A stretch of DNA of 8,514 bases, taken from positions 1 through 8,514 of the forward strand of contig JAAHIA010000211.1 in NCBI GenBank assembly GCA_010671975.1, written 5' to 3'. Numbering within the stretch: position 1 is the stretch's first letter; every line of letters begins with the position of its first letter. The stretch comes from Leptolyngbya sp. SIO4C1. GTDB lineage: Bacteria > Cyanobacteriota > Cyanobacteriia > Phormidesmidales > Phormidesmidaceae. The notes below the pieces were generated by a model, which saw only the letters and a program-made list of their open reading frames with translations, was not told where the DNA came from and searched no databases. The position numbers and the translations under genes were made by a program. Below are positions 1 to 5,651 of this stretch, in pieces.

Positions 1-30
1 TTGCAATACCCGCAGAGCGAGTTTCGACGC

Positions 31-61
31 CGCTCAACTCTCAAAACTGGCAGGTTGAGCG
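31..61. repeat. 8-bp inverted repeat, possible hairpin
   Basis: CGCTCAAC at 31-38 is repeated in exact inverted form (GTTGAGCG) at 54-61 around a 15-nt loop. No T-run follows on either strand, so it is not a clear terminator. The core GCTCAAC also occurs at 137-143 inside the attC-like element, so the two may be related debris of the same mobile structure. The rest of 1-123 holds no gene that I can recognise. Confidence 0.4.
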
Positions 62-123
62 AAATACAGCATTTCTATCGGAACGGTACTAATGAAATAG
101 CTACTCCAGTTAGGGCCAATTTC

Positions 124-204
124 ATCTAACGGTGAAGCTCAACGGCGGCAGTACTTTCGACCCTGGTTGACTGCTTATACTCCGCCGTTACAACGCAGTT
201 AGCT
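124..204 (-). other. Possible decayed integron attC recombination site
   Basis: Read on the minus strand, the element opens with AGCTAAC (204-198) and closes with GTTAGAT (130-124). The latter fits the attC R' consensus GTTRRRY exactly; the former misses RYYYAAC at one position. Between them AACGGCGG and CCGCCGTT (141-148 and 182-189 on the plus strand) form a perfect 8-bp stem, extended by AGTA/TACT (150-153, 178-181) with one bulged base. An extrahelical base in the inner stem is usual for attC sites. The stop codon of the vapBC remnant (199-201) lies inside the outer box, as often seen in gene cassettes. Against the call, the unpaired spacers of 8 and 10 nt are longer than usual, no integrase gene is visible and there is no second clear site. 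It could instead be an ordinary imperfect terminator hairpin. Confidence 0.35.
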
Positions 205-450
205 AGCTGGTGGCAACAATCTTACAAAACCCTCCTGCTCGAAATGACGGTCAGTGGTCAATGCCTCAGTTATGCCACGCTGTCGCATCAAAACAAAGCT
301 AACTGCATCACATGACGAAACAACAAGGCTACTTTGCCTGCTAAGGAGTGCCACAATCCAATCCGTTATAGAGACACCTACAGCACTTGACTTACTTTGT
401 AGGTCTGCATAAACTTCATCACTGATTTCCAAGGTTAATTATTGACTCAT
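199..450 (-). pseudogene. Collapsed VapBC-type toxin-antitoxin locus
   Basis: The reading frame begins at an ATG at 450-448 and reads MSQ, then TAA (441-439), then LTLEISDEVYADLQ and onward to a stop at 201-199. The first ~35 residues after the stop resemble the N-terminus of a VapB-like antitoxin. The last ~35 (DAVSFVLMRQRGITEALTTD, then RHFEQEGFVRLL) are the C-terminal end of a VapC PIN-domain RNase, including the late TTDRHF segment. The antitoxin C-terminus and most of the toxin, including its earlier acidic residues, are absent, so an internal deletion has joined two genes. The only downstream start in frame is a TTG at 432-430, which would give 77 residues. A PIN fragment this short cannot form the four-acid active site, so toxin activity is not expected. 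The family recognition is by eye. A functional mini-fusion cannot be excluded but is unlikely. Confidence 0.65.
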
Positions 451-528
451 GTGCATTAGGTAATCGTCCCTGCTTTTGGTGATGGCGTGTTGTGTCAAAC
501 CTGTTGTGCTTGCTGCTTTTCTATTCCT

Positions 529-681
529 TCATCCATTTTGATAAAGTCGAGATAAAGAGGTGTTGTCTAGCTCCAGAGATTCCTGAAACGAGCGATTTTG
601 TAGCCATGCAAACATAGCGGAAGCTCCCAGTAAAATTAAAGTAATCACACTGACGATCTGAATCATAATGACGTATCGCAT
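529..681 (-). CDS. Small single-helix membrane protein, unrecognised (50 aa)
   Basis: An ATG at 681-679 opens a 50-residue frame starting MRYVIMIQIVSV and ending at TGA (531-529). Residues 4-27 are hydrophobic and should form one membrane helix or signal anchor. The remainder is a polar tail rich in Ser, Leu and Asn (QNRSFQESLELDNTSL). It starts 19 nt after the stop of the ferric-reductase-like gene on the same strand, so it is probably co-transcribed with it and might be a small partner protein. I see no good ribosome binding site, which lowers confidence; translation could depend on coupling to the gene before it. A second frame over the same DNA (ATG at 692) gives about 56 residues without hydrophobic character and seems less likely. 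I do not recognise the family. Confidence 0.5.
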   Translation of the reverse strand: MRYVIMIQIVSVITLILLGASAMFAWLQNRSFQESLELDNTSLSRLYQNG

Positions 682-700
682 AAGCGTTCATTGTTAAGAG

Positions 701-2041
701 TTAAACTAGATTAAAGTGTTCCATATGGACATTGGTTGCAGGCACCTGCAAATCATGGAGCGCCGCTTCAACCTGCTCCATCATGACTGGCGCAGCACAG
801 ATGAAATAGTGTCGGCTGCCTCTATGAACAGGAATATATCGCTTCAATAGATCTTGATCGACATAGCCTGTTTCGCCTGTCCAGGCTTCGGGAGGCTGAC
901 GCAATACATGAACAATCGTTAGATTTATAGAGTCAACAAGGGTATCCAACTCTTCTTTGAAGGTTACATCTTCCCAGCTCTTATTAGCATAAATCAGCAG
1001 AAACGAGCGATCATCTTTCCGCTCAGCGGCAGTAACTAGCATACTCATTATTGGGGTGATGCCGATTCCCCCGGCAATGAGTACAAATCCGGCAGCATCC
1101 CAGTAGCGATCGCTGGTAAACACACCGTAAGGACCATCAAGATACGCTTTTGTACCTGGCTTAACGTCCTTAATGGTCTGGGTAAAATCTCCCAATGCTT
1201 TGATGGTAAATTCCAACCGTTCAGGATGGTCGCCACTTGAAGACATAGAAAAGGGATGCTCACGCATTCGAAAGGGCGAGATATCGAGAGTAATCCAAGC
1301 AAACTGACCGGGATGAAACCGGAATCCCTCATGTCCCCTTGGTCGAATAGCCAGTGTCCATACATTTCCCCTCTGGGGAATGACCTCTTCTACCAAGTAA
1401 GAACGTTTGGTCATCATCCAGGGTTTGACAATACGGACATAAATTAACAGCCACAAAGCGGTTAGGGCGATCGCACTCCACAACAGCTTTTTCCAGAACA
1501 GCCCCAGATAATAGCTGACGCCTAGTGCGTGTGCTAAACCGAATGTCACCGCAACCACCGCTAAAATACCGTGGCTAGTACGCCACAGCTCATAGGGAAT
1601 CTTTAGAGACTGCCGCCAGATTGAGGCGATCACGAGAATCAACAGTGCTAGGGTGCCAATAACAGCAAACCTGGCGCGCCATGGAGCTTCGAGTAGATTC
1701 AATAAACGTAGCGTTTCAGGCTGATCGATAAAAAGAATAAGGGGATGAATCAGAATCAAGGAAAAAGCGACTAAAGAAATGTAACGGTGGAATTGCAGGA
1801 TAATGTCAACCCCGTAGGATGCTTCGATTCGATTGATGCGAGCGGTGAGGGCAAACTGAAGGGCTAGCATTGCCAACCCAACAAATCCTAGAGCAACTGA
1901 AAACTCCGTCCAAAAGCTTCGCTCATCAGGAACAGGAGGATATAGGAGTAAGATAAAAAGAGGCAGCAGAGCGATCGCAAGATATACGGCGATCCAAAAC
2001 GCAGCTATTGCAACTGGGCTTCTCATTAATAGTCGCTGCAT
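701..2041 (-). CDS. Ferric-reductase/NOX-family transmembrane flavohaem oxidoreductase
   Basis: This 446-residue protein is predicted to pass electrons from cytoplasmic NAD(P)H through FAD and membrane haems to an acceptor across the membrane, such as ferric iron or oxygen. About six hydrophobic helices fill residues 10-205. Two pairs of histidines, H85/H99 and H157/H171, each 14 residues apart, are the expected haem ligands of the ferric reductase-like domain. The FAD domain spans about 211-310, with HPFSMSS (262-268) as flavin motif and GPYG at 303-306. The NAD(P) domain spans about 316-446, with GGIGITP at 324-330. Near the C-terminus ICAAPVMM (414-421) replaces the more usual C-G-P cysteine loop, though the Cys is kept. 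The ATG at 2041 has a Shine-Dalgarno AAGGAAGG (2058-2051) 9 nt before it. Electron acceptor and direction cannot be read from sequence; a flavocytochrome oxidase role is the main alternative to iron reduction. Confidence 0.9.
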   Translation of the reverse strand: MQRLLMRSPVAIAAFWIAVYLAIALLPLFILLLYPPVPDERSFWTEFSVALGFVGLAMLALQFALTARINRIEASYGVDIILQFHRYISLVAFSLILIHPLILFIDQPETLRLLNLLEAPWRARFAVIGTLALLILVIASIWRQSLKIPYELWRTSHGILAVVAVTFGLAHALGVSYYLGLFWKKLLWSAIALTALWLLIYVRIVKPWMMTKRSYLVEEVIPQRGNVWTLAIRPRGHEGFRFHPGQFAWITLDISPFRMREHPFSMSSSGDHPERLEFTIKALGDFTQTIKDVKPGTKAYLDGPYGVFTSDRYWDAAGFVLIAGGIGITPIMSMLVTAAERKDDRSFLLIYANKSWEDVTFKEELDTLVDSINLTIVHVLRQPPEAWTGETGYVDQDLLKRYIPVHRGSRHYFICAAPVMMEQVEAALHDLQVPATNVHMEHFNLV

Positions 2042-2059
2042 TTTGACTGGCCTTCCTTT

Positions 2060-2071
2060 TAAATTAATTTA
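2060..2071. promoter_or_regulatory. 12-bp AT palindrome upstream of reductase gene
   Basis: TAAATTAATTTA is a perfect 12-bp palindrome lying directly upstream of the reductase Shine-Dalgarno. A second, looser dyad CCATT-TT-AATGG lies at 2112-2123. Either could be an operator or part of an AT-rich promoter. I cannot assign a regulator, and it does not clearly match a 19-bp Fur box. Confidence 0.25.
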
Positions 2072-2322
2072 CAAATGTTGTGATAGAAGCAGCGTTAGCG
2101 GCGCAAATAGCCATTTTAATGGACATAAAGGTATGGAATAGGCCTTACTACGCCATAATTTACTTATCAATAAATCTCTCTTATTAAATCTAGCTTTATT
2201 ACTAGTTGCAACTTCCAGAAGGGAGATTACTGGCAGATAGTTCTAAAGATGGGCCATAGCTGCAGGCGATTGCATCATCAGAATTGAGGTGGCTAGGGCT
2301 AACCCATAGATATGTAACACTG

Positions 2323-2381
2323 ATGATTGACTAAGGGATCAAACCCAGATATGCTCAATCATTAAGCCGCTGTTTCAGCGG
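2323..2381. repeat. Two adjacent hairpins in the 2042-2662 intergenic region
   Basis: ATGATTGA (2323-2330) and TCAATCAT (2355-2362) form a perfect 8-bp stem around a 24-nt loop that itself contains GGG and CCC. Five bases later CCGCTG-TTT-CAGCGG (2367-2381) makes a tight 6-bp hairpin. They lie about 300 nt downstream of the tldE stop, so either could end tldE transcripts, but no strong T-run follows. Apart from these and the GC hairpins to the right, I see no gene, RNA gene or recognisable remnant in 2072-2494. Confidence 0.35.
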
Positions 2382-2494
2382 TGAGTCAGATCCCGAAACT
2401 TATCGCTGCCCGCCGATACTAACGATACCAAGCGAGCAGCTAGCCCTGCCAGACTGGTCAACGCAGTCCGGAGAGCTATGCTGTACTATACGTG

Positions 2495-2528
2495 GCCACC
2501 CCAGTTGTGCAACAGCAGGCGGGGTGGC
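2495..2528. terminator. GC-rich hairpin, possible terminator
   Basis: GCCACCCC (2495-2502) and GGGGTGGC (2521-2528) form a perfect 8-bp stem with an 18-nt loop, which carries GTTG/CAAC as a possible inner pairing. On the plus strand a short TTTT follows six bases later, but no plus-strand gene lies upstream. On the minus strand it sits about 135 nt beyond the tldE stop and could act as a T-poor terminator there. Confidence 0.35.
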
Positions 2529-2552
2529 TGAATTTTGGCTCTGATGTCCTAC

Positions 2553-2591
2553 GCCCCCGCATCCCTTCGACTTCGTTCAGGGGGCGGGGGC
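2553..2591. repeat. GC-rich stem-loop with CCCTTCGAC-type core
   Basis: GCCCCCGC (2553-2560) pairs with GCGGGGGC (2584-2591), and inside it CCCT (2563-2566) can pair with AGGG (2579-2582). The inner sequence, CCCTTCGACTTCGTTCAGGG, resembles a short dispersed palindromic repeat I associate with many bacterial genomes, usually found between genes. It lies 72 nt beyond the tldE stop and may be part of the 3' end of that transcript. Whether it is a dispersed repeat here needs the rest of the genome. Confidence 0.4.
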
Positions 2592-2662
2592 ACCAAATTT
2601 GATGCGCAGACGGGCAAAGGGGTGATTGTGTTGATTCGCCGAGTGAGATTGTCAGGGGCTGG

Positions 2663-4003
2663 CTATTCTCCCGTAATTGACAGCTCGCTCACCCAGATGC
2701 GCGGGCAGACGCCGCCGGGGGTGACCTCAACTTCGGGCTCGACGTACAAAATCGACTTCAGCAATTCGCGAAAGTCGCCCGCGACGGTAGCTGATTCAAC
2801 GCTGGTGCGCTGACCATTGTGAATCAGCCAGCCGTCAAACGGCAGTGAGAAGGAGCCCTGCAGCGCATTCACGCCGGCATGCAGCGCCTGCACATCGTCG
2901 ATTAGCACCACGTTGTCGGCCGTCTCTAGGCTAAAGTCTTTTGAGGCGGCCTCACCCGGTACGACTTCAAAGAAGTTAGCGCCAACGCTGACCTTCGCGC
3001 CGATGCTGGCATGACCGGTGGGCTGAGTGCCCATGCGCTTAGCCGTGCCGGCACTGTGCATGAAGTTCTTCAAAACGCCCTGCTCGATCAGGCTCAGCTT
3101 CCGCGTCGGGGTGCCTTCGCCATCGAAGGTTTCGAGCGCCACGTTCTCGGGGTGCAGCGCGTTGTCGTAGATTGACAGCAGCGGCGAAGCCACCTGCGTA
3201 CCGAGCGAGTCGGGCGTTGACAGGCTGCGGTTGTCTAGCACGCTCTGGGCGTTAAACATATTGCTAAACGCACCAATCAGGCTCAAGAAGGCTTCGGGCG
3301 CAAAGACGACGCGGTATTTGCCGGACTGAATTTTTTTGTAGTCCAGGTGGCTGATGGTCTTTTCAGTGGCTTCGCTGAGGCAGCCGGCAACGTCGAGCCC
3401 CTTGAGGCTGTGGTTAATCCGCATAGCACCGGCAGAGCGCGGCTTGCGACCTGCTTGCTCAGTCTTGGTGTAGAGGTAAATCACCGCCGATGAGCGAGCT
3501 TCGCTGCGCAGCGCGCCGTCGCTATTGAAGTAAAAGCGCTCGATATCGCGCTGGGCTAAGCCGTTGTAAGGAACGCTGGCGATCGCGCTATGGGCCTCTA
3601 GCAGCTCTCGCTCTGCCATCACCAGCCGATCAATTAGGTCGGAGACGGGAGCAGGCTCAGACCGCTCGGCTGACACGTCTGCTAGCGGCGTGGCGGCCTC
3701 AGGGCTAAAGCCAGGGATATGCGCTTTAGCGCCAAAAGCGCTGGCCTCGGATGCGGTCTTCAGCGCCAGCTCTAAGCCGGGCTCATTCACATCGGTGGTT
3801 GAAGTCACGCCGATCAGCCCGTCTGAATTCCAGACGCGCACAATCACGCTGGCCCGGTTAGACGCTTTGACCTGCTTCGGCTCGCCCTTATCGACTTGAA
3901 CGCTGGTCTCGTCAGTTGTGGCACCGTAGACGTCGTACTGAGCGATGTTGAGCCTGCGCGCAATCGACTGCGCCTGCTCGGCAATATTAGCAACGGTTGG
4001 CAT
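2663..4003 (-). CDS. tldE: TldE/PmbA, non-catalytic subunit of TldD/TldE protease
   Basis: The 446-residue product is a TldE (PmbA) protein, the partner that forms a heterodimer with TldD in a cytoplasmic zinc metalloprotease. In Enterobacteria that complex trims the microcin B17 leader and degrades the CcdA antitoxin. The match rests on the family-typical stretch FDGEGTPTRK (293-302) to LIEQGVLKNF (305-314), then AKRMG (321-325), and the C-terminal segment LPFDGWLIHNG (387-397). As expected for TldE, there is no HExxxH motif, so the zinc site must come from TldD. The ATG at 4003 is only 3 nt after the tldD stop. Its Shine-Dalgarno AGGAGG (4019-4014) lies inside the last codons of tldD, which implies translational coupling and balanced subunit production. 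The length is near that of E. coli TldE (450 aa). Substrates in this organism are unknown. Confidence 0.94.
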   Translation of the reverse strand: MPTVANIAEQAQSIARRLNIAQYDVYGATTDETSVQVDKGEPKQVKASNRASVIVRVWNSDGLIGVTSTTDVNEPGLELALKTASEASAFGAKAHIPGFSPEAATPLADVSAERSEPAPVSDLIDRLVMAERELLEAHSAIASVPYNGLAQRDIERFYFNSDGALRSEARSSAVIYLYTKTEQAGRKPRSAGAMRINHSLKGLDVAGCLSEATEKTISHLDYKKIQSGKYRVVFAPEAFLSLIGAFSNMFNAQSVLDNRSLSTPDSLGTQVASPLLSIYDNALHPENVALETFDGEGTPTRKLSLIEQGVLKNFMHSAGTAKRMGTQPTGHASIGAKVSVGANFFEVVPGEAASKDFSLETADNVVLIDDVQALHAGVNALQGSFSLPFDGWLIHNGQRTSVESATVAGDFRELLKSILYVEPEVEVTPGGVCPRIWVSELSITGE

Positions 4004-4006
4004 GGT

Positions 4007-5491
4007 TTATCGTCCTCCTACCGTGATGCTGTCAACCTTCAGATGCGGCTGACCCACGGTGACATAGATGCTGCCGCTGACCGAGCCGCAGAAGCCAGGG
4101 GCCAGGCTCAGATCGTCGGAGCACATAGAAATTTTTTGCATAATATCCACCGCTTCCCCAATCAGGGTGGCCCCCTTCAGCGGTCGAGTCAGCTTGCCGT
4201 TTTCAATCAGATAGGCTTCTTCTACCGCGAAGTTAAACTGGCCGGTGGCCCCAACGCTGCCGCCGCCCATTTTCTTGCAGTAGATTCCCTTATCGACTGA
4301 GGCAAATAAATCGTCTAAGCTATATTCGCCAGAGGCAATGTAGGTATTGCGCATGCGCGAAGCTGCTGCATAGGTATAGTTGCTGCGTCGACCGCTGCCG
4401 GTACGCGGATGGCCGGTGCGCATTTCGCCTGCGCGGTCAGACAGGAAGTTCTTCAGCACGCCGTTCTCAATCAGCAGCGTCCGCTGCGCGGGCATGCCCT
4501 CGTCATCCATGTCAATCGTGCCAAAGGCTTCAGACGAGCGGCCCTCATCCCAAGCGGTTAGGCTTTCGTGAGCAATCTTTTCGCCCTTCTGGTTAATAAA
4601 GGGCGTGGTCTCGCGCTCAATTTGCGTGGTCTCTAATAGATGGCCGCAGGCTTCATGGAAGATCACGCCCCCGAAGTGGTTTGCCATGATCACCGGGTAG
4701 CTGCCCGACTCAACGTAGTCGGCGTAGAGCATTTTGCCGGCTGATTCTGAAATGCTGCCAGTCGTCTGCTCGTAGTCCCAAGCGGTGAGGAAGCTGGGGT
4801 CGCTGGTATTGCCGAGACGCTGGCTGATCGACGCGCGATGATCGCCATCGGCGCAGAGCAGGTTGCAGCCCACCGACTGCGTCAGGCGAATATCGCGGGC
4901 AAAGGTACCGTCGCTAGCAGCCACTAAGACTTCTTGCCAGTCTCTAAAGTAGGCAGTGCGGCGCGATTGCACATGGCTGCCCTGCTTACGCAGCGAGTCG
5001 TTTGCTGCTAGCAGCACATCGCCCATCACCTGCATTGAACTGCAGTTGGTCAGCCAGTGCTCTTTACCCCGCACCGAGCCATAGTCACGCATCAGCTCTA
5101 GGGCGACCTCTGGCACGTGCGTCATCGCCGACGGCAGCAGCAGGCCCATAATCGACAGCCCCTTTTCTAGCGCTGCCTTGAGGCCGTTAAACGTCACATC
5201 GTTGGTGCTGACGTAGCAGTCTCCTTTACCTTTGAACACGCGCACGCCGGCACCGGTTACCAACCGAGGCGAAATGCTGGTAATCGCGTCTTCCTCAGCC
5301 ATGCAGCTGATGTAGTTATTCCTTTCTAAGAAAAATTCGATGAAGTCAGCACCTGCTGCCCGCCCCAGCCCCAGCAGCATTGAGAGGGGCGCTTCCCAGG
5401 TGTGATCAAAGCGATCGGGCGTGGCGGCATAGTTGAGCTTGGGAATTTCCTGCAGCCGCAGCATCTGGCTGGGGGAGGTGGCAAGTGTCAT
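4007..5491 (-). CDS. tldD: TldD, zinc-binding catalytic subunit of TldD/TldE protease
   Basis: This is TldD, the catalytic half of the TldD/TldE metalloprotease, which clips unfolded peptides threaded into the dimer. The zinc motif HEACGH is visible at about residues 279-284 counted from the ATG. A cysteine near the C-terminus (FCGSVSG, about 467-473) sits where the third zinc ligand of E. coli TldD is found. The protein ends VGQPHLKVDSITVGG, the conserved TldD tail. I place the start at the ATG at 5491 (MTLATSP, 494 aa). A TTG at 5500 would add three residues but has nothing in its favour. The Shine-Dalgarno is weak (an AGG about 11 nt upstream). At 494 aa it is slightly longer than E. coli TldD (481 aa). 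It is the first gene of a two-gene operon with tldE, separated by 3 nt, and is divergent from the cyclase gene. No antibacterial-peptide precursor is visible nearby, so a housekeeping proteolysis role is the default. Confidence 0.95.
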   Translation of the reverse strand: MTLATSPSQMLRLQEIPKLNYAATPDRFDHTWEAPLSMLLGLGRAAGADFIEFFLERNNYISCMAEEDAITSISPRLVTGAGVRVFKGKGDCYVSTNDVTFNGLKAALEKGLSIMGLLLPSAMTHVPEVALELMRDYGSVRGKEHWLTNCSSMQVMGDVLLAANDSLRKQGSHVQSRRTAYFRDWQEVLVAASDGTFARDIRLTQSVGCNLLCADGDHRASISQRLGNTSDPSFLTAWDYEQTTGSISESAGKMLYADYVESGSYPVIMANHFGGVIFHEACGHLLETTQIERETTPFINQKGEKIAHESLTAWDEGRSSEAFGTIDMDDEGMPAQRTLLIENGVLKNFLSDRAGEMRTGHPRTGSGRRSNYTYAAASRMRNTYIASGEYSLDDLFASVDKGIYCKKMGGGSVGATGQFNFAVEEAYLIENGKLTRPLKGATLIGEAVDIMQKISMCSDDLSLAPGFCGSVSGSIYVTVGQPHLKVDSITVGGR

Positions 5492-5526
5492 AAAAAGCAA
5501 GCCTGATTGATCTTTTTTAGTCTAGC

Positions 5527-5574
5527 AAACGGTTCTCTGCCTGAGCGCGAGCGCCCGAGGTCAGGCAGACGTTT
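5527..5574. promoter_or_regulatory. Long stem-loop between divergent tldD and cyclase genes
   Basis: TCTGCCTGA (5536-5544) and TCAGGCAGA (5561-5569) form a perfect 9-bp stem. Outside it, AAACG (5527-5531) can pair with CGTTT (5570-5574) across a 4-nt bulge. Inside the 16-nt loop, GCG-CGAG-CGC (5545-5554) can close a small tetraloop hairpin. The element is 36 nt from the tldD start and about 78 nt from the cyclase start, so it would lie in the promoter or 5' leader of one or both. An operator, an mRNA leader structure or a dispersed repeat are all possible. I could not assign convincing -35/-10 boxes for either gene. Confidence 0.5.
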
Positions 5575-5651
5575 ATGCAAAGCACGAACCGCGTCATGAA
5601 CCGCATAGTGTATGAATAAGTCACACCCCCTCCCTGCCTCCCCCATCTTCC

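Noticed and set aside
523..692. Alternative ~56-aa minus-strand frame starting at ATG 692 over the small membrane-protein gene
   Set aside because: It has no hydrophobic segment or recognisable motif and no ribosome binding site; the overlapping frame from 681 encodes a clean membrane helix.
2535..2813. A 92-codon plus-strand open frame crossing the end of tldE
   Set aside because: It is mostly antisense to conserved tldE codons, includes the GC hairpin at 2553-2591 and has low-complexity, non-family-like content.
3896..4300. A 134-codon plus-strand frame over the tldD-tldE junction
   Set aside because: It is antisense to two well-recognised genes and the conserved TldD tail; nothing in its translation looks like a known family.
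2663..5491. tldD-tldE as part of a ribosomal peptide (microcin-like) biosynthesis cluster
   Set aside because: No precursor peptide, cyclodehydratase, or dedicated peptide exporter is visible. The nearby ABC ATPase is an importer type and lies beyond the divergent cyclase gene, so it is not part of the operon.
4007..5500. tldD start at TTG 5500 instead of ATG 5491
   Set aside because: It adds only three residues and has no better ribosome binding site, so the ATG is preferred.
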